Source: Geosiphon pyriformis
Taxonomy: Eukaryota > Glomeromycota > Glomeromycetes > Archaeosporales > Geosiphonaceae
Reading direction: 5' to 3'
Assembly (NCBI GenBank): GCA_016748015.1
Contig: JAAOMT010000261.1
Location: 504,604-568,603 of the forward strand
DNA length: 64,000 nt
Shown: positions 33,005-44,595 of the stretch, in pieces
Numbering within the stretch: the stretch's first letter is position 1
Layout: every line of letters starts with the position of its first letter
Translations under genes and position numbers: made by a program
The notes under the pieces: model-generated
Told to the model about the DNA's origin: nothing
The model's input: only the letters and a program-made list of their open reading frames with translations
Databases searched by the model: none

Positions 33005-34970
33005 AAATAATACAGCAACAACAAAATTCAAAGTGGCAACCACACCAGACGCAACAACTTTAGAGTATTACCAATCAATTTACACCCACTGCAAGCAAAG
33101 ATTCAACATTCCAGACAAAATTGAAGTTGTCAAGAAATCAGTATACTAATACATTGAAAACTGCATTAACAATTATCTTTTTGGAAATTACAATATCTCA
33201 GAAATTAGAAGCAATCTTTACAATAATTTAGCACATTATTCACAGTTGGGAACTGAAGACCTTAACAGTGAAACACTTGCCACTTACTTTCATGAACTTA
33301 ATTTTAACATTATCAAATACTGTGAAGAAACATATCCAGTACAGTCTCAATACTCTATTGATTTTGAATCAGAAACAGAAACAAGCAACAAAGGCAAAAA
33401 CAAATTGAAGCAATACTCAAAAACCACTCCAAATACTCCAACACTACCAAAAACAACTGCCAACCATTTACAAACACCTGAACAAGGAACCAGTTTAAAA
33501 CTTCTACTTACTATCACACCTTTTCCAGCTTCACTTGCACAAGCACAAACGCCTAATTCACCCTTGAATCGATTTACAAGACCAGAAGATTTTACATCAC
33601 TTAAAAGTCCCATCAGACAACAAGAACTCCTTCAAACTAGTTCCAATCTCCTTGACTTTCTAGCTGAAAATCAAAGTGAACACTCTAAGACAGCAGCAAA
33701 TGAAGAAAATGAATCTGAAATATCTGAAAAAGAATCAATAGACAGTGAAAATGAAGAAGACAAAATGACAACATACATCGCAAAAATCCTTGAATTTAAT
33801 GGAGAAGACATTGAGACCAGTTCCCAAGAATGGCTCGACCAAGTTACTAAAGCTGAAGATGCAAATGGATGGAATGCTGCCAGAATGTTAAGAACAATTT
33901 CCTACTTTCTCAAAGGAATAGCAGGAGAATGGTTTGAAAACTTGGCCACCCCATTCAATAATTGGAACACTTTCAAAGCAGCCTTTCTTGAACAGTTTAC
34001 TGACAATAATACCTCCATCACCCTTCGCAATTGTTTTCGAAATATCAAACAAGAACTCTCTGAATCTGTTATGCCTTATATTAGGAAATTCAACAAACTT
34101 CTCAGACAAATTTGCCAACTCAAAACAAATGATTATTATTCCGATGCTCAAATCTTGAATCAATTTATTGCTGGTCTAAAAGATAAACTAATTAAAAAGA
34201 TTTGCCCACATGCACCAAAAGATTTAAACTCTGCCATACAGTATGCGAAAAGATACAAAATGGCCATGGAAGAGGCCAATCGCACAAAACTTGTAAATTT
34301 GGCAATTGGAAAAACCAGCTCAGCAGCTGAGGAAAAAATTGACCAACTCACAAAGAAGGTTGAAAACTATTTCACCAATCAACAACAACAGCAACCCCAA
34401 AGATATTAACCACCCCAAAGACGAAATCAAAATAACTTTGCATTACTTTCCAATAACCAGCCTCAGAATTGCCATTACTGTGGAATCTCTGGCCACTGGA
34501 AAAGAGATTGCAGAAAGCTACAACGAGACCAACAAAATAGGAGTAATTAACATTACCCTCCACCACAGCAATCTTATTATCAACCACCACCACCAGCTTA
34601 CTATCCACCAAGATCCCAATACCAAAATAACTATTATCAGCCTGCCCCACAGCCAATCCAATAGCAATACCAACAACCACCCACACAACATTATCAAGTA
34701 CCTGCTCAAAGACTGATCACACAAAATCAATTCACACCACAAAACCAATACCAAGTAAACAACAATAGAATCAGTTTGAACAACCAATTGGTTTCCCGAA
34801 ATTCCACTCAACCAAGACCCAACCACTACCACACTCAATCCAGTTATTTAACAATGCCAGAAGAACAGGATTTTTACCATACTGCACCCTTGAAAAATAG
34901 AGCTGCAGCACAACAACAAAACCCTTTCTATACTCCCACCACAATCTCACCAGCCAAAATCGCTGAAAAG
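33003..34970 (+). pseudogene. Element A gag
   Basis: The capsid/nucleocapsid precursor. The frame starts near 33003 (no convincing ATG) and has one TAA at 33147 (Gln site), then is open to 34409. The N-terminal domain (LEYYQSIYTHCKQRFNIPDK) is followed by a Ser/Thr/Glu-rich spacer (33380-33760), the Retrotrans_gag-type core (TTYIAKILEFNGEDIETSSQ, ISYFLKGIAGEWFENL, QILNQFIAGLKDKLIKKICP) and the intact knuckle CHYCGISGHWKRDC at 34470-34511. A Gln/Pro/Tyr-rich tail follows. The stop at 34407 and two later ones (TAA, TAG) mostly replace Gln. A frame change near 34975 separates gag from the protease. Confidence 0.88.
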
Positions 34971-35599
34971 CTAACCTTTCAGATATATTCCCTTTTGAGT
35001 TCGAAGCAAATAAGTTACCATTCCTGCTTAGCAATGCAGCCGCCAATGAACAAAAAACAATCACGGCTATGTACACTAAAGCAGAAGTCAAAGGAAAGAC
35101 AATTTACTTGATCCTAGACAGTGGATCTGCCAAAAGCATTATCATCTACCAGTTAATGCAACAGTTGAAGAGAAATGTCGACCAACCAGCTCAAACAGTA
35201 ATCATCACTGCTGATGGCATAAAAAAAACCCCAGTAGGAGAAATTGACAATTTTCTGTTCACTCTTGATGGAATCACCATTCCAGTCAAAGTTCTTGTAA
35301 TGAACGCACTCCAGTACCAAGCTCTTGTCAGAAATAATTGGCTTCAAAAAGCCAATGCTAATCTGAATTGGAAAACACAAGAGTTAACAATCTCCTACCA
35401 AGGACAACATGCCCGAGTACCTGCCACTTGTGGTACATTCAACAAACGCTCTAAAAAAACCCCAGCTTTTGAATTCAAACCAGAAGAGAAAAAACCCCTC
35501 ATTGAAACATTCATGGCTCTTGGATCAATGTTCAACTGGGCCAATGAAACAGAACAAGAACATTTTACCCCACACTCTGAACCCGAAACCTCTGAATGA
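34971..35599 (+). pseudogene. Element A aspartic protease
   Basis: It begins with IFPFEFEANKLPFLLSNAAA after a one-base frame change relative to gag; in E the same junction is in frame, so this is a mutation rather than a programmed shift. The active site LILDSGSAKSIIIYQL is intact (Asp at 35117-35119). ITADGIKKTPVGEIDNFLF and ARVPATCGTF follow. It is open to TGA at 35597-35599. Confidence 0.87.
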
Positions 35600-36262
35600 A
35601 ATATTTCTTACTCAAAATCCGAACCAAGAAAACAACACCCCTATATTCCCCTTAAATATAAGGACTGCCACAAGAAACTATTGTCAATGGGAGCCTGCAT
35701 TTCACCTGAAGAAGAATATAAGAATCATACTTGTTATTACTGCAAGGCTTGCCACAGAGAATAATGGGGCCATCTAATAAAAAGAAGTGGAAAATGGGAT
35801 AACACCCCTTGTTTGACTTGTGGAGATATGCTACCAGAAGAATGCAATTGGATTGATGTAGCCATGAGAGGAGGAGTCTGTGATCAGACCTGCCAATATG
35901 CTTTATCAATTTCAGAAAAAGTAAAAAGAGAAACACCCTTTAATGCAGCATACAACAGTGCTCTTAACAAACTTTATTACTATTCTCATAATGCCGAGAT
36001 GATTTTTGATCTAGCAATGACATTAATTAATGGAGCTACCAAAGAAGATGTTCGTCAAATAAAGGAAGCAGAATACATTGAATACACCATGGAATTAGCT
36101 GGATTTGATTACGAAGACAAAGTAGAAGTCTATTATTAAATTGCAAGTCACACCTACCTAACTCAAGAAGCTCAAATTCAATGATTAGAGCAAATGAACA
36201 TTAGGCTATGTGAAGAATGCATTATGTCTTGTGATGAAAAGTGGTGTCCTGAATGCTATGCT
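35600..36262 (+). pseudogene. Element A cysteine-rich (putative zinc) module
   Basis: Part 1: DCHKKLLSMGACI, CYYCKACHRE, then a TAA, CLTCGDMLPEECNWIDVAMR, CDQTCQYALSISEKV (35660-35920), followed by an alpha-helical stretch open to 36139. Part 2: LCEECIMSCDEKWCPECYA at 36206-36262, six cysteines spaced CX2CX3CX4CX2C. Part 2 lies in the same open frame as dUTPase (ATG 36194). Stops at 36137 and 36182 separate the parts. Confidence 0.78.
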
Positions 36263-37240
36263 CTTAGTATCCCTTTGCTCAACAAAAATAATGAGAACGA
36301 AATTAAATTTGGAGAACCTGAAGCAACGGAAGAGATTGAAACAACACCCATCTACCTTATTGAAAATCAGCCTGTCTTACAACTTAAATACTTCAACAAC
36401 AACGGACAAAAAATAAAACCCGAAAAAGCACACAAAATTAATGCTGAATATGAGCTAAGATATCCAGGCAAGGATACTTTTGTTCTTAAACCCAAATCTC
36501 TCACAAAAATCAACCTCAAAATTGCACTCGAAATCCCACCAGGAGCAATGGTTCAAATTACCTTCTGGTCCTCTCTGGCATGCAAAAAAATCAATGTCAG
36601 AGGAAAAATAATTGATGCTGGATATACTGGAGACATTACAGTGATGCTTCAAAATAAAACTGACAAACTATTCAAGATCAAACATGCTAAAAAAATTGCC
36701 CAAGCTATTTACCTACTTCTAATCAACATTTCAGGTTTGCAACTAGTCAATCAAAGAGAACAATTAGGAAAAAGTGATAGAGAAACCCAAGGTTTTGGTT
36801 CAACTGGACGATTCACAGTTCCAGTTAATATAGCTCTTAACACACAGAACAAATTCCACCAGATTCTCAGACTTCCACAACCAATTACTATCTCATTCTT
36901 TGGAGAACATCTGGAAATCTACATCTGCCCAAAGCCAACAACCACACAACAAATTTTTGAGTCCAATGAACAAGTCTGCTTAGAGCATAATATTTTGATC
37001 CCAAACATTTATATTCCAGAAGGAACAAAGAAAGTCCAAGTTACTTTTTACAACCCCAATAATTACCCCATAATTTTATTAAATAATTTAGAAATTGGAG
37101 TTATTCACAGTAATAGATTTCAACAAAAATTACCCCAAACAGTTCTCGATTTCTCTGAAATTATTGGACATCCACTACCAAAAATCAACCCAAACCCCAG
37201 CTCCAAAAACTACCATGTTGTCATGGAAAAACTATCTTAA
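36194..37240 (+). pseudogene. Element A zinc part 2 + dUTPase domain + linker, open frame
   Basis: A 348-codon open stretch of the pol frame. Residues 6-21 carry the CxxC cluster. dUTPase motifs: 1 NAEYELRYPG (83-92), 2 WSSLACKK (125-132), 3 GKIIDAGYTGD with catalytic Asp141, 4 AKKIAQAIYL (165-174), 5 TQGFGSTGRF (198-207). Motif 1 has Glu for Gly/Asp at two sites. The roughly 140-residue linker contains ILIPNIYIPEGTKKVQVTFY and ends at TAA 37238-37240, a Gln site just before RT. The frame runs on into RT beyond it. This is the most complete dUTPase in the window. Confidence 0.9.
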
Positions 37241-38170
37241 ATCAACATGGGACAACTTGAACCACAACAACAGACCCAGCTCAAAGAGCTAATTGCAGAA
37301 TTTGCCAATATCTTCACTGAAAACAACAATAACTTAGGAAGAACTGATTTGGTCTAACACCAAATTTATACAGAAGATGCCAAACCAAGAAGACAACAAG
37401 CATATCGAATTGCTCCAGAAAGCCACCAATTCATCCAAGAAGAAGTACAACAAATGCTTAACAATGGGCTTATCCAACCCTCCATGAGTCCTTGGGCTTT
37501 ACCTGTAGTGCTAGTTAAAAAGAAAAATGGAAAGATCTGATTTTGTGTTGACTATCAACAACTCAACAGTGTTACAATTGGAGATGCCTACCCTCTTCCC
37601 CAGATTGATAACATGTTAGATGCCCTTGGAAAATCCAAATACTTTTCAACACTAAATTTAGAAAGCGGTTACTGGCAAGTTGCTATGGATCCCAAAGATC
37701 ACCCCAAGACAGCATTCACCACCCAAGGCGGAAATTACAAGTTCAATGTAATGCCTTTCAGATTATGCAATGCACCAGCAACGTTTCAGAGATTAATGGA
37801 TGTTGTGTACCAAGAACTTTTTTGGAAGTCAGTAGTCGTTTATCTTGACGATACTGATGTTTATTCTCCATCATTTGAATTACACTTAAAACACCTGTGA
37901 GAAGTTTTTCAATGATTACGAAAAGCAGGACTAAAACTCAACATCAAAAAATGCTACTTTGGAAAAACAAGCTTGGTCTTCCTTGAGCATATCATTAGTA
38001 AAGATGGAATCAAACTGGACCCTGGAAAAATCAGCATTGTCAAAAACTTCAAAACTTCTCAAAACACTACAGAACTAAGAGGATTCATAGGATTAGCATT
38101 CTACTATCGGAAGTTTATCAAAAGATTCTTGGAAATTGCAAAACCCCTCAACCAGCTCACCACCAAAAAA
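37241..38170 (+). pseudogene. Element A reverse transcriptase
   Basis: The same frame continues (MGQLEPQQQTQLKELIAEFA). Stops are TAA near 37356 (Gln), TGA near 37538 (Arg), TGA near 37898 and TGA near 37913 (both Arg, CGA origin). Motif A reads FSTLNLESGYWQV: the catalytic Asp is Asn at 37655-37657. Motif B is MPFRLCNAPATFQRLM. Motif C is YLDDTDVYS with both Asp codons intact (37847-37852). The thumb segment FIGLAFYYRKFIKRFLEIAK follows. The motif A change makes it inactive despite the good frame. Confidence 0.9.
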
Positions 38171-38600
38171 TTGAATACAAATAGACTACCGAACACCAAA
38201 AAGCTTTTGAAATTCTCAAGAAAAAACTGACAACAGCTCCAATCCTTGCCTACCCGGATTTCAGCAACCAATTCCGATTAGTAACAGATGCCTCTTATAC
38301 TGCCTTTGGTGCTATTCTATTACAATTAGATAACAATGGAAATGAGCGAGTAATCGCCTATGCCAGCAGAACATTAAAACCAGCTGAGAAAAATTATTCT
38401 GCCACAGAACTAGAAACAGCAGCTGTAATTTGGGCCTTACACTACTTCAACCTTTATCTTAGGCCTAAAAAATTTGATATTATCACTGATAATATTGGAC
38501 TCAAATGGCTTCAGAACAAAAATACTCAGCTGAATGCAAAACAAACCAGGAAAACTCCACACCAATGTTGACTGTTTCTCCAGAATGAGACAAGATTAGA
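38171..38600 (+). pseudogene. Element A RNase H (frameshift and deletion)
   Basis: After a frame change near 38170, RNase H reads KKLTTAPILAYPDFSNQFRL, VTDASYTAFGAILL (first Asp), YASRTLKPAEKNYSATELE (Glu region), and ITDNIGLKWLQNK. A deletion near 38535-38550 joins NAKQ to KPGKLHTNVDCFSRMRQD, removing about 20 residues found in element E (24480-24540). Confidence 0.82.
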
Positions 38601-38650
38601 AAACACAAAAACCAACACTTAACTTAACCAACCAAAAGAGCCAACAAACA

Positions 38651-40036
38651 ATGAATTCAAAAAACTACAACAATCTCAAGCAATATTTGGAAACATTAAC
38701 AATTCCAACAGATTGGTCTCCAGATGAAAAACATTGACTACAACAACAAGCCAAACAATATTTTCTACACAACAACATTATTTATCATCAAAATTTCAAA
38801 AACCCAAACAAACCACTCAGATTAATACAAAAACAGAAAAAAGAGACCATATTATACAACATGCACTCAGATCCTTCATCAGCACACTTCGGAAAAGATG
38901 GCACCACCCAAAAAACACTAGAATACTACTTTTGGCCTTGAATGAGAAAAAACATTCACGAATATGTCAAATCTTGTGATAGTTGTCAAAGAAGAGGAGG
39001 AACATGCCTTACTGAACCATTAAATCCAATCAAAGTTGGACAACCCTTTGACCGAGTTGGTATTGATTTAGTTGGACCACTATCTATCATCACTCAAGGA
39101 AACCATTATATTGTAGTAGCTGTAGACTATCTTACTAAATGGCCTGAAGCCAGAGTCATTCAACAAGCAGATGTGAAATCAGTAGCAAATTTCATTTACA
39201 AAGACATTATTTGTAGACATGAATGTCTAATTGAACTTTTATCCGATCAGGAGACACACTTTGTAAACAACCTGATACAAGAAATTTGCGAATGATTCAA
39301 TGTCAAAAGACCTCTGTCTTTGCCCTACCATCCACAAACAAATGGACTTGTAGAACATTTTAACAGAACATTGTGTGAGTCATTAGCCAAAGTCTCAACT
39401 GATTTTGAGTAAGAGTGAGATATCTTTATTCCATCAGTATTGCTAGCATACAGAACACTAAAACAAGATACCACAAAACACACACCATTTGATTTAACTT
39501 ACGGAAGGACAGCAACATTACCAATTAGTTTTACAGTGGAAACATACCTAGCACAACCAATCGATAAAAATGATTTTCAAGAAACGCTTCAGCGAAGAGC
39601 CTACACTCTGCTTAGCACATTAGAAAAAAAATGATGAATAGCAGCCACCCATATTGAACACTCCCAAGCTCAACAAAAAGAATGGCATGATGACAAATTG
39701 CCTCCAGTCACCAATGAATTTAAAATTGAAAACAAAGTTCTCTTACACAGAACTAAAGCTGAAAAACAATGGAGTGGAAAATTTGAAAATAAATGGGATA
39801 GACCATTCTTTATTCATGAAGTTCTAGGCAACAGATCATACAAGCTAAGACTTGATAACAAAATCTTAGCAAAAGTTGCACATGGAGATTGTTTGAAACA
39901 CTATTATTCCAGAAACAATCCTGAACCATTAATTCCACAAATTGGTACACATTCCTCTTTAGTCAATCCTGAAGATATTTCCCAAAACTTAAAACCAATA
40001 GTTGTCATTGAACAATCTTCCAATCTGAACACTTAA
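38651..40036 (+). pseudogene. Element A integrase
   Basis: The HHCC zinc site is intact (NMHSDPSSAHFGKDG, then SCDSC). Core: AVDYLTKWPEARV (about 39120), LLSDQETHFVN (about 39238), NGLVEHFNRT with the catalytic Glu (about 39340). Stops include TGA at 39293-39295, TAA and TGA near 39410-39420 (E-stop-E-stop-D, the second at a conserved Trp) and TGA-TGA near 39632. The C-terminal GPY/F-like module (WDRPFFIHEVLGNRSYKLRL) is open to TAA at 40036. No chromodomain. Confidence 0.9.
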
Positions 40037-40142
40037 TTTAATTTTACTAGTTATTCTCTTATAATTTAGAAACAATCAAAACAAAAATAACATAAAAACC
40101 CATACACCAAAAATAATTTTCTTTTATTTCAAATCTCTTATA

Positions 40143-40819
40143 ATGACTATTCCTCAAAACATTCAACAATTATCCCAAAAACTAATATTAGCTTTAAAAA
40201 TAATACCCAAATTATCTATTACTGTTACTGGAAACCACATTAATTATACCCAAACAGAAGTAGTTACAAATTTAGCTCCAAATTCACGAAAATATCACCC
40301 ATATAAGAAGAACACAAGAAGTTATTCTGGAATTCACCTGCCAGAACTTTTAAAGCTTGCTTTAAGAGAAAACCTAATGCTCACCCTGATTAGTATTCCA
40401 TCAAATGCTACAATTTAACAAAGACTTCAACTGTGTCTTAATGAGAAAAATACTGAATATCCTCCAATTTATAGATATTTCCACATTGAAAAAACACTCT
40501 ACGAACGGAAACTGGAACTTACAACAGCAAATCTCATAAAAGAAGCTATTTAAAAACAACTCCACAACAAATTCAAAACAACAGCTGGACCAACAAACAG
40601 TCACTACAAGCTCAGAACTGCTCTTAGACTTTATAACCTATTCCACACCTGTGAAAATGTCCTACAAAACCCAATTTTATGACCTTTGAAGATTCAATAC
40701 ATTAAAAAGCTCACAGAACTGAAATTTCAACAATTTTTAGACCAAATTTCTTCAATAATTTTGGATTACTATCTGGAAATTACAGACAGTACTTGGACTT
40801 TGACAGAGCTCAGTCTTAA
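40143..40819 (+). pseudogene. Element A ORF3, unknown protein
   Basis: It starts at ATG 40143 (MTIPQNIQQLSQKLILAL), 106 bp after the integrase stop and in another frame. Stops are TAA near 40416, TAA near 40551 and TGA near 40680 (Trp site). The core TALRLYNLFHTCENVLQNP is followed by IQYIKKLTELKFQQFL. After a small frame change it ends DFDRAQS-stop at 40817-40819, just before the PPT (AAGAAGGAGG). The pyrimidine-rich spacer before it could hold a splice acceptor, which is inference only. Function unknown. Confidence 0.78.
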
Positions 40820-40830
40820 GAAGGAGGTTA

Positions 40831-41813
40831 TGTTACCAGACAAAATTAGAGATATTATTTAGCATGAAATTATCTTATAAATCTTATCATTAATTAGCAT
40901 ATATTATCATTTCAAATTATTACTTATTACATTAGCAAAATGTCCGAAATTATCATTTAATTAATAATCCAATTTGTACACAACACAAATGTAACCTAAT
41001 TGTGATGATCAAATCATGCAATATCCCGAACTATGTAATATTCAAAAGTTTGCCGAAATTTGTAGAAATTCACTGAAATAATTGATAGTTCACTGAAATA
41101 TCTAATAGTTTGCAGAAATAACTTGTAGTTCGCCAAAATGTATCTTTAGTTCAGCGAAATTGTAGAAAATAGCAAAGTTCAAATTCATAGAATAGTGTTA
41201 TGACAAGTTGTATAAAAGAAGAGCATCTCTCTTCAAGAAAATGTATCTTACTTTAGATTTATCTCTTAAAACCGTTCCTATACACACAAAAAGAAATAAA
41301 TATTAAATAATTCGAAAAAACCAAATTCTTTAATTATTGTACTTGGAAAATTCCCAAAACCCAACTAACATTTTGAAATTGATTAGCTACCAATTTCAGT
41401 AAACTGTTAGTGATTCCAGGCCTGAATAGAAAACATTTCTCTTGATAAAAAATCCTATTTCTTTTACATTTCTTTTATTTTTCTTTTCTTTTCTTATTAC
41501 AATCATTAGGGTAGCCTACAGACAAGATTTCTGTAGAAGAGTTAACTTTCACAGCAAAGTAACTACACATTTTTAGTGAGCTTCCAGATGAGCAATTCCT
41601 GGGAAAGAGTTGACATTTACTACAACATAATTACATAAAGCAACTGGCATGGAATTGGCCATTCCACTCATAAGCCCAGCAAGTTCAAATTATAGGAGAT
41701 AATTTGAAGATAAATTCAGTTACTGGAGGCCCAACTACTTCCTGAAAATGTGAATTCACAACAAATCAACATTAACAACATTTAAGAAAAGAGACCAAAA
41801 ACCTCCAGTAACA
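40831..41813 (+). repeat. 3' LTR of element A (family 1)
   Basis: A 983-bp partner of 32005-32986. The ends are TGTTAC and GTAACA. It contains the 20-bp array at about 41047-41167 and TATAAAA at 41211-41217. It is followed by the CCAT duplication at 41814-41817. Confidence 0.94.
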
Positions 41814-42576
41814 CCATCTACACCATCTTCAACAAGTGTTTAAAAGGTTGAGAAGAGCAGGATTAAAGTTGAATGCAAACAAATGTTTTTTCAGAAAAAC
41901 AAAACTCAAGTTTTTGGGATATGTTGTAAGCAAAGATGGTATCAAAATGGATCCAGACAAGATCACAATAGTAAAGAAATTTCTAATACCAAACAATTTG
42001 ATGGAATTAAGAGTATTTTTGAGATTTGCAGGCTATTATCATCATTTTATTAAGAACTTTTCTAAACTGGCTCAGCCACTCCATCATTTACAAACTAAGA
42101 ATGTAAAGTATGAGTGGACAGAAACTCAACAAAAAGTGTTCAACACACTGAGAAGAAAGCTTATTTAAGCTCCAGTGTTGATGTATCCAGATTACAGCAA
42201 ACTATTCATCATTACCACCGATGTATCAGACCAAGCACTGGAAGCAGTACTATTACAGAAAAGACCAGATAGAAGAGAACATCCAGTAGTTTATACCAGT
42301 AAAAGCTTAAGTCCAGCAGAAAAAAACTATGGAACTCCAGCACTGAAACACTTAGCTATCTATTGGGCTGTTACCAAATAGAAAGAATACTTGAGCCAAA
42401 AGTTTGATGTGTATACTAACCACAAAAGATTAACTTCAATTCAAAAGCAAAAATTTGGAGACAATTGTTATACAAAATAGAAAATAGCACTATTACTATA
42501 TATATTTACAATACATTATAAAAAAGGAAAAGACAATGGAAATGCCAATGGTTTGTTACAAATAAGACAAATCTAA
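41814..42576 (+). pseudogene. Element B reverse transcriptase (second part) and RNase H
   Basis: It continues after element A: LHHLQQVFKRLRRAGLKLNA, FLGYVVSKDGIKMDPDKI, FAGYYHHFIKNFSKLAQPLH. RNase H: ITTDVSDQALEAVLLQKRPD (first Asp kept; Gly to Glu), YTSKSLSPAEKNYGTPALK, DVYTNHKRL where the usual Asp is Asn. TAA at about 42166 and TAG at about 42379 replace Gln/Trp. It ends at TAA near 42574. Confidence 0.87.
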
Positions 42577-42605
42577 AAACATTTTAAACCCAAAATTATA
42601 ACAAA

Positions 42606-43984
42606 ATATGAATATACAAAAATACCAACAATTCCAACATTATATAAATACCCAATTGTTCAAGGAGAAATTATCTCAAAAAAAACAAAACAACATAAAA
42701 CAACAATCAAAATATTTTAACAATTACCAAAATATACTTTACTGAAAAAACAAAAAGAATCCAGATCAACCAACCAGAGTAATCACAGAACCAGAAAAAG
42801 AGACAATACTATTCAACATACACTCAGATCCAACAGCAGGACATTTCCACAAAGAAGCAACCATTAAAAGAACCAGAAAAAGATACTATTGACCATTTAT
42901 GTATCCAGACATCATCTAATATGTTCAAAATTGTAATGTTTGTCAGAAAAAAGGAGAAACAAAACCTAGTGAACCATTAAGACCAATTAAAATAAGACAA
43001 CTATTTGATTACATTGGAATTAACTTAGTCAGATTATTAACAATAACCAGCAGAGGCAACAGATATATTGCAGTAGCTATGGACTATTTTACAAAATGGC
43101 CAAAAGCAAAAGCCATTCAAAGAGCAGATGCAGAATCTGTTGCTGAATTCATTCATTAAGATTTGATCTGTTAACATGGATGTCCAAAAGAACTACTATC
43201 AGATCAAGAAACTCACTTTGTGAATAGAACATTAGAAGAATTAAGTCAAAGATTTGGGATAAAAAAACCATTATCATCACCATATTATCCACAAACAAAT
43301 GGGCTAATTGAAAGGTTTAACAGAACATTGTGTAAAGCCATTGCCAAAATCAGCCAAGAAAACCAGGACGAATGGGACTTAATTATACCATCAGTATTAT
43401 TTGCTTATTGGACAATGAAGCAAGACACTACACAAACAACACCATTTGAATTAGTATATGGTAGAACAGCAACATTACTAGTTGAAGTAAAAGTCAACAT
43501 TTATTTAACAGAACCAATAATTAAAGACAATTTTCAAGAAATGTTGCTAAAAAAAACATATGACTTGATGGAAACTCTAGAAAACAAATGACGAAAAGCA
43601 GTTGATAACATCCAAAAGTCACAAGAAAAACAAAAAGAAAGGCATGATAACCAACTACTGAATAAACCAGTTGAATTTAAGATTGGAGACAAAGTACTTC
43701 TATATTGTACCAAAGTGGAAAAACAATGGAGTAGAAAATTTGACCCCAAATGGGACGGACTATTTCACATAAAAGAAATTTTTGAAAATGGAGCTTATAA
43801 ATTAAGATGGGACAACAAAATCTTAACCAAAGCAGTACATGGTAATTAACTGAAACCATATCACCATATAGTGTTACCATTTACTAGTAATATTTTACAA
43901 TTAGGAGTACAGAGAATACTAATGCAATCAGATGAGATTTCACAAGATCTGGAACCAATCATAATTATTAGACCAAACATGTAA
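42606..43984 (+). pseudogene. Element B integrase
   Basis: The HHCC site is intact (NIHSDPTAGHFHKEATIKRT, NCNVC). Core Asp in AMDYFTKWPKAKA (about 43078), second Asp in LLSDQETHFVN (about 43195), Glu in NGLIERFNRT (about 43300). It is open from 43220 to 43591 (TGA at an Arg position). The C-terminal module WDGLFHIKEIFENGAYKLRW is present. It ends at TAA 43982-43984. This copy covers, uninterrupted, the site where B itself entered element C. Confidence 0.88.
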
Positions 43985-44017
43985 AATTGAACAATAAAAA
44001 AAAAGTATATAAAAACA

Positions 44018-44582
44018 TGATAGACATGACAAAAGACATCAGAAAAATAGAAATTACTGACAACATTCATTTACTAGCACAACAACTTTTCCAATTAATC
44101 TAACAATGGGATATGAAAATTATCATTAATTAATAAACCATTAGATATAAAGATACCAGAAAAATATCTCAATACAAAGTACAAAAGAAAATGGAAAATG
44201 CTGTTGATAAAATAATTTTAAAAGTAAAATTGGCAATAAAGGAGCCAACAAATGTCACTACATATCAAGAAGTGACTAAAGAAACTTGGATGTGGTGGAT
44301 ACAACAATACTACAACAATTTGAGAAATTTATGGGAAAGAACAATCTAACAACACAAACAAGAACCATCTATCGATTACATGCTGGATTTCAAGACCAAC
44401 CAGAAATCTTACTTAATCCAGTAATGAACACTATCACTATTAACCAGATGGGAAAAATAATTAATGTCTAATTTGGAGAGTTACAGAACAAGATAACACA
44501 AATAATACTTGAAAAAGAAGTCCAAAAAATACTCAACAACAGAGAATTAGAATTAAGAGATCTTAACAGAGCTCAATATTAA
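44018..44582 (+). pseudogene. Element B ORF3, unknown protein
   Basis: It starts at ATG 44018 (MIDMTKDIRKIEITDNIHLL) and ends N-R-A-Q-Y-stop at 44580-44582, just before the PPT. The core TIYRLHAGFQDQPEILLNP is followed by VMNTITINQMGKIINV (44355-44470). A frame change lies near 44280. The region around TWMWWIQQ/VVDTTILQQFEKF is the uninterrupted equivalent of the solo-LTR site in element C. Confidence 0.75.
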
Positions 44583-44595
44583 AAAAAAAGAATAA

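Larger units (their letters stand above)
32005..41813 (+). mobile_element. Element A: Ty3/gypsy-type LTR retrotransposon (family 1), inserted in B RT
   Basis: A 9,809-bp plus-strand element with LTRs at 32005-32986 and 40831-41813 (TGTTAC...GTAACA). The target duplication is an exact CCAT (32001-32004 and 41814-41817). It has the same gene order as B-E with long open stretches in gag, dUTPase and integrase. It is nested deepest (LINE-1 > C > B > A). The exact duplication and high LTR similarity make it one of the youngest insertions. Confidence 0.95.

Noticed and set aside
33003-34970. Possible alternative genetic code (TAA/TAG read as Gln), because many stops fall at Gln positions.
   Set aside because: TGA also appears at Arg and Trp positions and catalytic residues are lost by the same C-to-T/G-to-A changes. 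Mutation explains all of them; a code change would not.
34960-35000. Programmed -1 frameshift between gag and protease in element A.
   Set aside because: Element E has gag and protease in the same frame at the homologous place, so the shift in A is best read as an indel.
34372-35091. Minus-strand ORFs with Val/Leu-rich, membrane-like translations.
   Set aside because: They are the reverse complement of Gln/Asn/Tyr-rich gag; the hydrophobicity is a by-product of antisense codons.
40143-40819. ORF3 as an envelope gene, making the elements errantivirus-like.
   Set aside because: The position fits, but there is no signal peptide, membrane helix or cleavage site in any of five copies.
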